A DNA stretch of 5,800 nt from an archaeon (GCA_016550395.1 JABXGY010000146.1:1-5800); one strand, 5' to 3'. Positions 1-5,138 are shown, counted from the stretch's first letter. A program made the numbers and translations. Notes: generated by a model from the letters alone, not told the origin.

Positions 1-429
1 ACAAGCCACACCGCCAATGTAAAAGTCGAGTTTTATCAGGGCATCTATGAGACCATAGAGACTCCTCATATCTCACAGCCAGTAAGTGGAGAACCTCGAT
101 GGAAACGCGTTTTACTTGTCGATGATATCTCTGATACAGGCTCAAGCCTCAAGGCTGTTATTGAACACTTACAACGTTATAAGGTTGCAGAATTACGTTC
201 AGTCTGTTTGCATGTAAAACCATGGACAGAACCACTTCCTAATTTCTATGTGAAATCCACCGATGCTTGGGTAATATATCCCTGGGAACTCAAAGAATTC
301 ATTTTCGCGCAAGCGCAACAAATGAAAGAAGAAGGCAAGTCTGAAAAAGAAATTAAATTATCTCTTCAAAATTTTGGTCTACCTCCAAGACCATTAAAGG
401 AGTTCCTAGACGAATGGCGTCAACGATAA
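1..429 (+). CDS. Purine-type phosphoribosyltransferase PRT-A (5' end missing)
   Basis: The frame is open from the first base of the window to TAA at 427-429, giving 142 residues; the start lies upstream. It aligns without gaps to residues 54-195 of the complete paralogue at 2482-3129 with about 64 identities in 142 (45%), so roughly 53 N-terminal residues, including the PPi loop, are outside the window. The PRPP-binding motif LLVDDISDTGSSL is at visible residues 38-50. The hood region (KPWTEPLP, then TDAWVIYPWE at about 87-96) resembles archaeal COG2236 (Hpt1-like) enzymes, which join a purine base to PRPP in salvage. Which base is used cannot be read from the sequence. After the core comes a charged helical tail (about residues 105-142) containing the motif LQNFGLPPRPLKEFLDEW, which resembles segments in two small proteins nearby. 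The gene is convergent with the small minus-strand gene; the two stop codons are one base apart. I infer a cytoplasmic enzyme. Confidence 0.88.
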   Translation, partial: TSHTANVKVEFYQGIYETIETPHISQPVSGEPRWKRVLLVDDISDTGSSLKAVIEHLQRYKVAELRSVCLHVKPWTEPLPNFYVKSTDAWVIYPWELKEFIFAQAQQMKEEGKSEKEIKLSLQNFGLPPRPLKEFLDEWRQR

Positions 430-430
430 G

Positions 431-676
431 TTATTGGCTACCTCGCCATCGAATACTTCGGAAAACCAATTGTGAAAGGCCACGAATTGATAACAAATTC
501 ACAGTTGACTTATATTGGCTAACCAACTCGTGAATTGCCACTTCTGGAAGTCCGAACTCTTGAAGTGTTTCTTGAAATATTTTAATTCCACTTTTTGCAT
601 GGCGTTGTCCCCAACGCATTGCTAACCACGAACGGACAGCTGTTCGTAATCCAGCTGGTATGACTGATATAATCAT
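431..676 (-). CDS. Small basic protein of unknown function, coupled to the ABC ATPase
   Basis: This frame encodes 81 residues from ATG at 676-674. A TTG at 688-686 would add four residues and overlap the ATPase gene. I prefer the ATG because it sits one base after the ATPase stop codon (TAA at 680-678), a typical coupling arrangement, and has a GGCGG element five bases upstream. I do not recognise the family. The N-terminus (MIISVIPAGLRTAVRSWLAM) is a hydrophobic, arginine-containing, probably amphipathic helix that could lie on a membrane or a partner. The middle holds the motif TLQEFGLPEVAIHELVSQY, similar to segments of the 116-residue protein at the head of the same unit and of the phosphoribosyltransferase tails. 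The C-terminus (SIRGLSQLVFRSIRWRGSQ) is basic. There are no cysteines and no catalytic signature. A role as accessory subunit of the ATPase is inference from the coupling. Confidence 0.68.
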   Translation of the reverse strand: MIISVIPAGLRTAVRSWLAMRWGQRHAKSGIKIFQETLQEFGLPEVAIHELVSQYKSTVNLLSIRGLSQLVFRSIRWRGSQ

Positions 677-677
677 T

Positions 678-1406
678 TTAACCGCCAATTCCAGCTAATC
701 CTCCATTTGTTAAGTATGAAAAGTTAGGGAAATATTGAGAGAGGAGGTGCTTGGGGCTTCCGATTGCCTTGATCTGACCCTTTTCTAGGATAGCTATACG
801 ATGACAAAATCTACAGGTCAGCTCAGGATTCTCGGAGGTCAAGATGACTGTACTTCCCCAATTTCTTGCCTTGACTATTAATCGCAGGACATGTTCCTGG
901 AAATAAGAAGCGATTTCTTTTTCTGGCTCATCTAATAAGATGAGTTTGGGGTCATTGATGAAGGCTAATGCTAGGGCAAGCCGGTTCTGTTCACAACGAT
1001 TAAGTTGATTGCCCGATTTCTCTAGAAAGTCAGTTAGGTAAAAACTTTGCTTCAACCATTTAAGTCCAAGAGGTTTGTGATAAGTTGAAGCTGCTTCCTC
1101 AAGAAGTTCACATACCGCGAGTTTAGGTTCTAAGTGTGCTGGATGAAGTTTCAAACCAACGAGGTCTGTGAGCCTTGCAGAATCTGTACTAGGCTCAAAA
1201 CCCAATGTTTCAACGGATCCTAGATCTGGACACATCGTCCCTCCAAGTATTTTTAGAGCAGTCGTTTTCCCTGCTCTTGGGGGGCCGATGAGGCCAAAAA
1301 TCTCACCATGATACACAGTGAAGGTTACTTTGTTCAGGGCAAGAATTGACCCAAAACGCTTGTCAACATCCTTCACAGCAACCGAAATCACCCAAGCACC
1401 ACTCAC
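678..1406 (-). CDS. ABC-type ATPase with degenerate motifs
   Basis: This 242-residue protein has the fold order of an ABC nucleotide-binding subunit, closest in layout to the ABC-2/drug-export ATPases. Walker A is GPPRAGKTT at 41-49, where the common form is GPNGAGKTT. Walker B is LILLDEPE at 155-162, with the catalytic Glu160 present. Other motifs are altered: the Q-loop glutamine position reads VGLKLH (83-88), the LSGGQ-type signature reads LNRCE (135-139), the D-loop reads EKEI (162-165), and the H-loop histidine region reads LTSEN (189-193). ATP binding is therefore likely, but ordinary dimer-driven hydrolysis is doubtful. The start is GTG at 1406-1404, directly after an in-frame TGA; GTG at 1391 is an alternative. 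No strong Shine-Dalgarno site is seen, so translation may be coupled to the gene ending 18 bases upstream. No permease gene adjoins it. The C-terminus ends in a glycine-rich tail. It may partner a normal ATPase elsewhere or act outside transport. Confidence 0.88.
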   Translation of the reverse strand: MSGAWVISVAVKDVDKRFGSILALNKVTFTVYHGEIFGLIGPPRAGKTTALKILGGTMCPDLGSVETLGFEPSTDSARLTDLVGLKLHPAHLEPKLAVCELLEEAASTYHKPLGLKWLKQSFYLTDFLEKSGNQLNRCEQNRLALALAFINDPKLILLDEPEKEIASYFQEHVLRLIVKARNWGSTVILTSENPELTCRFCHRIAILEKGQIKAIGSPKHLLSQYFPNFSYLTNGGLAGIGG

Positions 1407-1424
1407 TCAATAATTTTCAAATGC

Positions 1425-1775
1425 CTAATCTTTCTCCTTCTCAGCGAGTTTTCGACGAACTCGCCGTTGGACTTCTTCACCCCAATCATCAGCCTGACGA
1501 CCTTTACTCATACCTTCGCTGATGAGATCCTTGATATCCATGATGCTCATGTAGTTCCGAGTCATTTCGAGAACCATTTCCTCTGGAAGACCTTGTTTCT
1601 TTAGGCTCTGGTAAAGTGTTCCGACTGACTCAGCAATACTTTTAGCAACTTCAGGTGAATAGATGGATTGCACCAGTTGGGAAATGAGTTGGGGGATAGT
1701 TTCCTGAACAGCTTCCATAATGTCACGAAATTCTTCGCTATCAGGAGTTTTTGATTTACGGTCTTTGTCGCTCAT
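1425..1775 (-). CDS. 116-residue charged helical protein of unknown function
   Basis: The start is ATG at 1775-1773, chosen because GGTGAT, the archaeal Shine-Dalgarno core, lies seven bases before it (1788-1783). The frame extends to a TTG at 1790, but that would consume the ribosome site. I do not recognise the family. The protein has a charged, disordered-looking N-terminus (about 1-14), then a run of predicted amphipathic helices, then a very basic/acidic C-terminal helix (about 92-116) ending RRVRRKLAEKEKD. The middle contains SLKKQGLPEEMVLEMTRNY, matching the motif of the 81-residue protein at the other end of the unit. No transmembrane helix, cysteine or catalytic motif is seen. It is the first gene of the unit, 18 bases ahead of the ATPase gene, so co-transcription is likely. 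A scaffold or regulatory partner of the ATPase is inference only. Confidence 0.78.
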   Translation of the reverse strand: MSDKDRKSKTPDSEEFRDIMEAVQETIPQLISQLVQSIYSPEVAKSIAESVGTLYQSLKKQGLPEEMVLEMTRNYMSIMDIKDLISEGMSKGRQADDWGEEVQRRVRRKLAEKEKD

Positions 1776-1782
1776 AGTGGGT

Positions 1783-1788
1783 ATCACC
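1783..1788 (-). promoter_or_regulatory. Archaeal Shine-Dalgarno site GGTGAT
   Basis: Read on the minus strand, GGTGAT lies seven bases before the ATG at 1775. It is complementary to the conserved archaeal 16S rRNA 3' end and decides the start of the 116-residue protein over the TTG and GTG further upstream. Confidence 0.6.
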
Positions 1789-1813
1789 AAGATATACTAA
1801 TATGGTCAGCAAA

Positions 1814-1821
1814 CATATACT
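1814..1821 (-). promoter_or_regulatory. Putative TATA box of the three-gene ATPase unit
   Basis: The minus strand reads AGTATATG here. An archaeal TATA box centred near 1818 would start transcription about 26 bases on, near 1792, just leaving the GGTGAT ribosome site in the message. A similar AGTATATC at 1798-1791 is too close to the ATG to serve this start. Confidence 0.4.
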
Positions 1822-1828
1822 ATCTGTG

Positions 1829-1853
1829 AAAAAGTGACCAGAAATTCGGTCAC
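1829..1853 (-). terminator. Hairpin plus T-run after the regulator gene; possible operator
   Basis: On the minus strand GTGACC, an 8-base loop and GGTCAC form a perfect 6-bp stem (1853-1834) followed at once by TTTTT (1833-1829). It begins 7 bases after the regulator stop codon, so it can end that transcript. T-runs alone can terminate archaeal transcription. The same TGACC-N8-GGTCA dyad lies just upstream of the TATA box of the next unit, so it could also be an operator. Confidence 0.5.
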
Positions 1854-1860
1854 GTCAGCC

Positions 1861-2343
1861 CTACAACAGATCATCAGCAATTTTGTAATAAGTCGCTTTC
1901 TTATCCTTATGTGACTCTTGGATAACCCCGATTTCAATTAGACGTTGAATCCGCTCACGGATAATCCGTCTGGAAGCAGTACCACGGTGTCGTCGAACAG
2001 CTACTGTTAATTGACTGATATTCAGGGGGTTCCCAGCTTCTAAGGCTTCAACAATTAATCGACTAATTTCATCTTTTCCAATCTCGGGAAATCGCCGTTG
2101 CAGTCGTTGGCGTCCCGTAAATCGTCCCATCATTTCAAATAAAGATCCATAGAAGTCCATTCCTTCTCGGATTACCCTGGTGGACTGTTTGAACTCGCCC
2201 ATTTCTGGCTCAATCCGAGCAAGAACTCGTTCTATTCGGGCTAGCCGATAGGAAATATCCTCAAGTTTCTCCCGTAATTCAGATTCTTCTTTTCGTTTAT
2301 CCCGTTCTTCTTCAGAATGCTCGGGATCCGAAGGATTTGTCAT
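1861..2343 (-). CDS. Coiled-coil / winged-helix DNA-binding regulator
   Basis: This 160-residue protein starts at ATG 2343-2341. Residues 1-20 are acidic and polar. Residues about 20-48 form a heptad-like coiled coil (LREKLEDISYRLARIERVLA), probably for dimerisation. A linker runs to about 85. Residues about 90-158 look like a winged helix: a first helix (DEISRLIVEALEAG), a helix-turn-helix (NISQLTVAVRRHRGTASRRI, then IRERIQRLIEIGVI) and a wing (QESHKDKKATYYKI). This layout is typical of archaeal transcription factors of the MarR/ArsR-like broad class. No ligand domain or metal-binding cysteines are visible. It is divergent from PRT-B and lies upstream of the ATPase unit on the same strand, so either or both are candidate targets. 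GGTCA half-sites occur in both flanking gaps. No strong Shine-Dalgarno site is seen. Target and effector are unknown. Confidence 0.82.
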   Translation of the reverse strand: MTNPSDPEHSEEERDKRKEESELREKLEDISYRLARIERVLARIEPEMGEFKQSTRVIREGMDFYGSLFEMMGRFTGRQRLQRRFPEIGKDEISRLIVEALEAGNPLNISQLTVAVRRHRGTASRRIIRERIQRLIEIGVIQESHKDKKATYYKIADDLL

Positions 2344-2377
2344 CGGCTTCAGCCTAAAACCATTTAGAAATCTACAC

Positions 2378-2386
2378 CTTTATAGA
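2378..2386 (-). promoter_or_regulatory. Putative TATA box of the regulator gene
   Basis: The minus strand reads TCTATAAAG, centred about 39 bases before the regulator ATG. This predicts a start near 2356 and a leader of about 13 bases. The box abuts the TGACC arm at 2387-2391, so a protein bound there could block this promoter. Confidence 0.4.
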
Positions 2387-2430
2387 TGACCCTATCTCCG
2401 AAATAGTCGATAAATAGGTCAAGGTCATCT
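2384..2430. promoter_or_regulatory. Inverted repeat with GGTCA half-sites (candidate operator)
   Basis: AGATGACC at 2384-2391 and GGTCATCT at 2423-2430 are perfect 8-bp inverted arms. The right side also holds a tandem AGGTCA AGGTCA at 2416-2427. A further inner pair, CCTAT (2391-2395) and ATAGG (2414-2418), is nearly symmetric. The element lies between the divergent regulator and PRT-B genes, next to the predicted TATA box of the former. The regulator is the obvious candidate binder, by inference. Confidence 0.45.
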
Positions 2431-2451
2431 TTCAGTGTCCGTTGACGATAA

Positions 2452-2461
2452 GCTTTATAGA
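2452..2461 (+). promoter_or_regulatory. TATA box of PRT-B, predicting a leaderless transcript
   Basis: GCTTTATAGA is centred about 26 bases before the ATG at 2482, so transcription should begin at or next to the A of the start codon. There is no Shine-Dalgarno site in the intervening bases, which agrees with a leaderless archaeal message. Confidence 0.5.
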
Positions 2462-2481
2462 CAACATAGATATCTAGCAGT

Positions 2482-3129
2482 ATGGCAATTTCGTACGAGT
2501 TTGTCTGGTGGGAACGACTTTACGAATTGTGCTTTCGATTATACGAGAAGATTTTGGGTTCAGGGTTTCGACCTGACGTGATTATTGGCGTTGCACGGGG
2601 TGGATGGATTCCAGCACGCATTCTCTCAGACTTGTTTTTCACTCGGGAAACCGCCAATGTCAAAGTGGATTTATATCGTGGCATCTATGCGCGTGATACT
2701 GAACCTCGAGTGAGTCAAACACTACCAAAAGATATGCAGTGGAAAAGTCCACTTCTTGTTGATGATATTTCTGATACTGGTGACAGCCTCACCATCGCCT
2801 TAGATCATCTCAATAACCGAGGATACACAAATCCCCGGACTGCAACTTTACACCTAAAGCCCTGGACGAAATTAGTTCCAGATTATTGGGTTGTCAAAAC
2901 TGAAGCTTGGGTCGTTTATCCTTGGGAGTTGAAAGAGTTCACCTTCAACATTGCTAGTAAATTATCTGAAGAAAAGAAATCAGCAGAGGATATCATTGCT
3001 CATTTGTTAGATGTTGGAGTCCCCTTACATTATGCTCAGCTTTTCTTGAAACAATGGCAGGACCAGCAATCAAGCTCGAAGGCTATTTCCCGGATGATAC
3101 ACAGCTCTAAGACAAAGGAAGCGAAGTAA
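2482..3129 (+). CDS. Purine-type phosphoribosyltransferase PRT-B (COG2236-like)
   Basis: This complete 215-residue protein has the type I phosphoribosyltransferase layout: a PPi loop VARGGW (37-42), a PRPP-binding motif LLVDDISDTGDSL (91-103) and a C-terminal hood with KPWTKLVPDYW (126-136) and EAWVVYPWE (141-149), where aromatic residues would stack on the base. COG2236 (archaeal Hpt-like) enzymes convert purine bases plus PRPP to nucleotides; the exact base is not determinable here. The core ends near 157. A helical tail follows (about 160-195) carrying LLDVGVPLHYAQLFLKQW, a weaker version of the motif in PRT-A and in the small proteins between them, then a Ser/Lys-rich end. The ATG at 2482 is chosen from the leaderless TATA spacing and because it begins the conserved N-terminal helix. 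The gene is divergent from the regulator. About 45% identity to PRT-A points to an old local duplication. Confidence 0.9.
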   Translation: MAISYEFVWWERLYELCFRLYEKILGSGFRPDVIIGVARGGWIPARILSDLFFTRETANVKVDLYRGIYARDTEPRVSQTLPKDMQWKSPLLVDDISDTGDSLTIALDHLNNRGYTNPRTATLHLKPWTKLVPDYWVVKTEAWVVYPWELKEFTFNIASKLSEEKKSAEDIIAHLLDVGVPLHYAQLFLKQWQDQQSSSKAISRMIHSSKTKEAK

Positions 3130-3138
3130 GACCACAAC

Positions 3139-3143
3139 TTTTT
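3139..3143 (+). terminator. T-run downstream of PRT-B
   Basis: TTTTT, continuing CTT, starts nine bases after the PRT-B stop codon and runs into the end of the convergent DUF362 gene. T-runs can act as archaeal terminators. No stem precedes it. Confidence 0.3.
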
Positions 3144-3144
3144 C

Positions 3145-4347
3145 TTAGGTTAAAAAGAAAGGAGGTTTCTTTTTATCTGCCTTCCGAAGTTTGTACTTCT
3201 TGGTTCCAATACTAAGCTCTTCGGCATAATCAAGTTGACGTAGGTGACATTGGGTGGGTGTTTTTTCACCTGTGTGCGGATCAGGCCAAGGTGTGGCAAT
3301 GGCTAATTTATCTTCACCAGGTTGAATGTCTCCACATGCTGAAATTGTAACCGGTTGGGCTTCATTAAGCAGGTCGATACTCGCTGCATCTATTGCAACT
3401 GGATCTCGTGATGCGAAAATACCTAAGTCTGGGATTAGAGCCATGGGTCCAAAGGGTGCACAGTCACAGGTTTGACTGATATCTAAGGCCACATTGAAAT
3501 AATAGAAGCGATCTCGACCAACTCCATCTATCACGCCCAACGCATTTTCTATCATAGTTTCAGTCGATTTAATTGGATCAGTTCCCCATTCAGCAGTAAT
3601 CGCTTTTGATTGGGCTTCAGATCGACAAACGCTGACGCAGTGGATGCAATGCATACAGCGGTCAAAATTAATTTCTACCTTCGGGTTCACGGTGATACAT
3701 CGAGTTGGGCATGCATCAATGCATTTTCTACATTCAGCACCTTTGCATTCCTCAGGATTGACAATAGGATTTTGTGGTCCATGCATCATGGCTTTACTAT
3801 ATTTGCCCACGCACCCAATGCCTAAATTCTTTAATGTTCCACCCATTGCTGTTCCCCCATGACCCTTGAAGTGGGTGAAGACAATTATCACATCAGCGTC
3901 ACGTAAAGCCATTCCTACTTCCACTTTTTTTACATGCTTTCCATTAATTGGCACAGAAAAAGTGTCTGTTCCCCAATATCCATCAAGTAATACAATTGGG
4001 GCACCAGTTGTTCCAATTGTGTAACCATTTGCCGCGGCCATACGGAAGTATTCGGCTGCTGTTGTACGACCACCATAAAGCCCTGTACCATAACCAAGTC
4101 CTGCAGACTCTGAAAGAATCGGGTAACCTCCTTGGGCTTTTACCAAATCCACTACTTTTCTTAAGAGAGCGGGACGCATGTACATGAGATTCCCATAGGC
4201 ACCAAAATGTGTTTTAATGAAGACTCGGGCATTTTTTTTAATAGCCCTATTAAGCCCCATTTTCTTCCAAAGGATTTCGAGCTTCTCCAACATGGAATAA
4301 CGAGGTCCAACTTGTCGGTTTACAAACCAAACATCTGATTTTGTCAT
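3145..4347 (-). CDS. DUF362 / COG2768-type Fe-S protein
   Basis: This 400-residue protein starts at ATG 4347-4345, twelve bases after AGGAGG (4365-4360); a TTG at 4395 in frame lacks support. Family signatures are THFKGHGGTAMGGTLKNLG (158-176), then a ferredoxin-like insert, then CDCAPFGPMALIPDLGIFAS (294-313) with DPVAID (315-320), all typical of DUF362 proteins. The insert has two cysteine sets: C201, C206, C209, C213-Pro, and C231, C234, C237, C241, enough for two [4Fe-4S] clusters. The first set has C-x4-C where C-x2-C is usual. No signal peptide or membrane helix is seen, so it is probably cytoplasmic. The biochemical role of the family is not established; an electron-transfer or Fe-S-dependent enzyme role is inferred. 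It ends in a basic tail (KLRKADKKKPPFFLT) and is convergent with PRT-B, with no clear functional tie to it. Confidence 0.9.
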   Translation of the reverse strand: MTKSDVWFVNRQVGPRYSMLEKLEILWKKMGLNRAIKKNARVFIKTHFGAYGNLMYMRPALLRKVVDLVKAQGGYPILSESAGLGYGTGLYGGRTTAAEYFRMAAANGYTIGTTGAPIVLLDGYWGTDTFSVPINGKHVKKVEVGMALRDADVIIVFTHFKGHGGTAMGGTLKNLGIGCVGKYSKAMMHGPQNPIVNPEECKGAECRKCIDACPTRCITVNPKVEINFDRCMHCIHCVSVCRSEAQSKAITAEWGTDPIKSTETMIENALGVIDGVGRDRFYYFNVALDISQTCDCAPFGPMALIPDLGIFASRDPVAIDAASIDLLNEAQPVTISACGDIQPGEDKLAIATPWPDPHTGEKTPTQCHLRQLDYAEELSIGTKKYKLRKADKKKPPFFLT

Positions 4348-4359
4348 AAGAAAGATATG

Positions 4360-4365
4360 CCTCCT
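4360..4365 (-). promoter_or_regulatory. Shine-Dalgarno site AGGAGG of the DUF362 gene
   Basis: The minus strand reads AGGAGG, twelve bases before the ATG at 4347. The spacing is a little long, but no other start codon in this frame lies between, so it fixes the start and rejects the upstream TTG. Confidence 0.55.
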
Positions 4366-4433
4366 AATATTCGAATGATGGGCATAGTGATTCAAAGTGT
4401 TATTTCTTTTTCCTTATTCCATTTATCCATCTT

Positions 4434-4440
4434 CATATAG
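4434..4440 (-). promoter_or_regulatory. Possible TATA box of the DUF362 gene
   Basis: CTATATG on the minus strand is the most TATA-like site in the 151-base gap before the DUF362 ATG. It would give a leader of roughly 60 bases containing AGGAGG. Other AT-rich stretches nearby could serve instead. Confidence 0.25.
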
Positions 4441-4454
4441 CGATAAGTAAGTTG

Positions 4455-4469
4455 ATTAAACTTTTAATA
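4455..4469 (+). promoter_or_regulatory. BRE/TATA promoter with overlapping palindrome
   Basis: ATTAAA (4455-4460) fits the archaeal BRE pattern and is followed by a TATA-like TTTTAATA (4462-4469). A start about 26 bases on would fall near 4491, eight bases before the GTG at 4499. ATTAAA-CT-TTTAAT (4455-4468) is also a perfect 6-bp dyad, possibly an operator or just AT-rich symmetry. Confidence 0.4.
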
Positions 4470-4498
4470 AAAGGTGGATAACTATTCTCGGTGGTATT

Positions 4499-4930
4499 GT
4501 GCACCGACGGAACATCATTGCTATTATTCTTGGATTTCTTACTGGACTTTTGCTCATACTTATCGGTTATACTAATCCGTTAGACTATGCCGGTTATATT
4601 ATCTTAATTTGGAATATACTTGCGCTTCCCAATCAGTATTTACCCATTGCATTATTAGTAAATTCAGTACTCCAATGGCTAGCCTCCTTTGGTGGACTAA
4701 CAGTCATTATTGGCGCAATTCTCGTAGGGTGTAAAATAGAACGAATTGGTCGCTGGCTTATTGGTCTCGGAGCCGGAATGAGTATGATGACGCTCCTCTG
4801 GCGGATCGTGAGTATACTTATTGGGCTCGCACCTCTCGGGTCATTCCTAAATGGCTTTAATGGTCTCTTAGGAGTCACCCTTGTCTTAGCTATAATTACC
4901 GAAGAGCTAATCGTTATAGAAGGCATTTGA
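4499..4930 (+). CDS. Small polytopic membrane protein of unknown function
   Basis: This 143-residue protein starts at GTG 4499-4501 and has about four or five hydrophobic helices: about 5-23, 31-43 joined to 47-61, 65-78, 87-110 and 122-141. The N-terminus MHRRN is positive, so by the positive-inside rule it should be cytoplasmic; the loop CKIERIGRW (78-86) is also positive and probably cytoplasmic. There are no conserved catalytic residues, no cysteine pairs and no transporter signature. The acidic end (EELIVIEGI) is short. The start is supported by the BRE/TATA spacing and by the MHRR leader; a GGTGGT element sits just three bases upstream, too close for a normal ribosome site. It lies divergent from the DUF362 gene and 222 bases before the BMP-family gene, whose promoter seems separate. 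I do not recognise the family. Confidence 0.75.
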   Translation: MHRRNIIAIILGFLTGLLLILIGYTNPLDYAGYIILIWNILALPNQYLPIALLVNSVLQWLASFGGLTVIIGAILVGCKIERIGRWLIGLGAGMSMMTLLWRIVSILIGLAPLGSFLNGFNGLLGVTLVLAIITEELIVIEGI

Positions 4931-5084
4931 AAAGGATAACCAACGAATCTCCTCTTGGTACACTCTTGCTCCCTAATTCATAGGGTTTCAGACGGTGCCT
5001 TTCCTCTATTGTATAAAGGGATAGATATTTTATGTAGTTTGTATCTTTACTCATGCGTCTGATAGGCTTCTGAAGATTCGGATA

Positions 5085-5110
5085 TTGAGATGTAATTTTC
5101 ATCATCTCAA
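5085..5110 (+). repeat. 8-bp inverted repeat in the BMP gene leader
   Basis: TTGAGATG (5085-5092) and CATCTCAA (5103-5110) are perfect inverted arms around a 10-base spacer, ending 42 bases before the ATG. It could be a regulator operator or an RNA hairpin in the leader. Confidence 0.5.
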
Positions 5111-5138
5111 GAAATGCCCGATTCTTGATGGGCTTGTC

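Noticed and set aside
1..3129. The two phosphoribosyltransferase genes as long direct repeats of a mobile element
   Set aside because: DNA similarity is patchy and protein identity is about 45%. There is no transposase, integrase, terminal repeat or target duplication, so old paralogy is the better explanation.
3610..4187. Plus-strand open frames at 3610-3825, 3644-3862 and 3948-4187
   Set aside because: They lie antisense inside the well-supported DUF362 gene, overlap each other and have no ribosome site or family-like sequence.
4348..4395. N-terminal extension of the DUF362 protein from TTG at 4395
   Set aside because: It would translate through AGGAGG at 4365-4360, which properly serves the ATG at 4347, and the extra residues look non-family.
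4633..4926. 97-residue minus-strand open frame
   Set aside because: It is antisense to the membrane-protein gene, and its Ser/Arg/Pro/Ile-rich composition is what the complement of a hydrophobic coding frame gives.
4950..5003. Short stems upstream of the BMP gene considered as a tRNA
   Set aside because: No acceptor stem, anticodon arm and T-arm can be assembled, and the T-loop consensus is absent.
5085..5110. Box C-like ATGATGA on the minus strand, suggesting a C/D guide RNA
   Set aside because: No box D (CTGA) lies at a suitable distance; the nearest is about 110 bases away. The match is explained by the inverted repeat.
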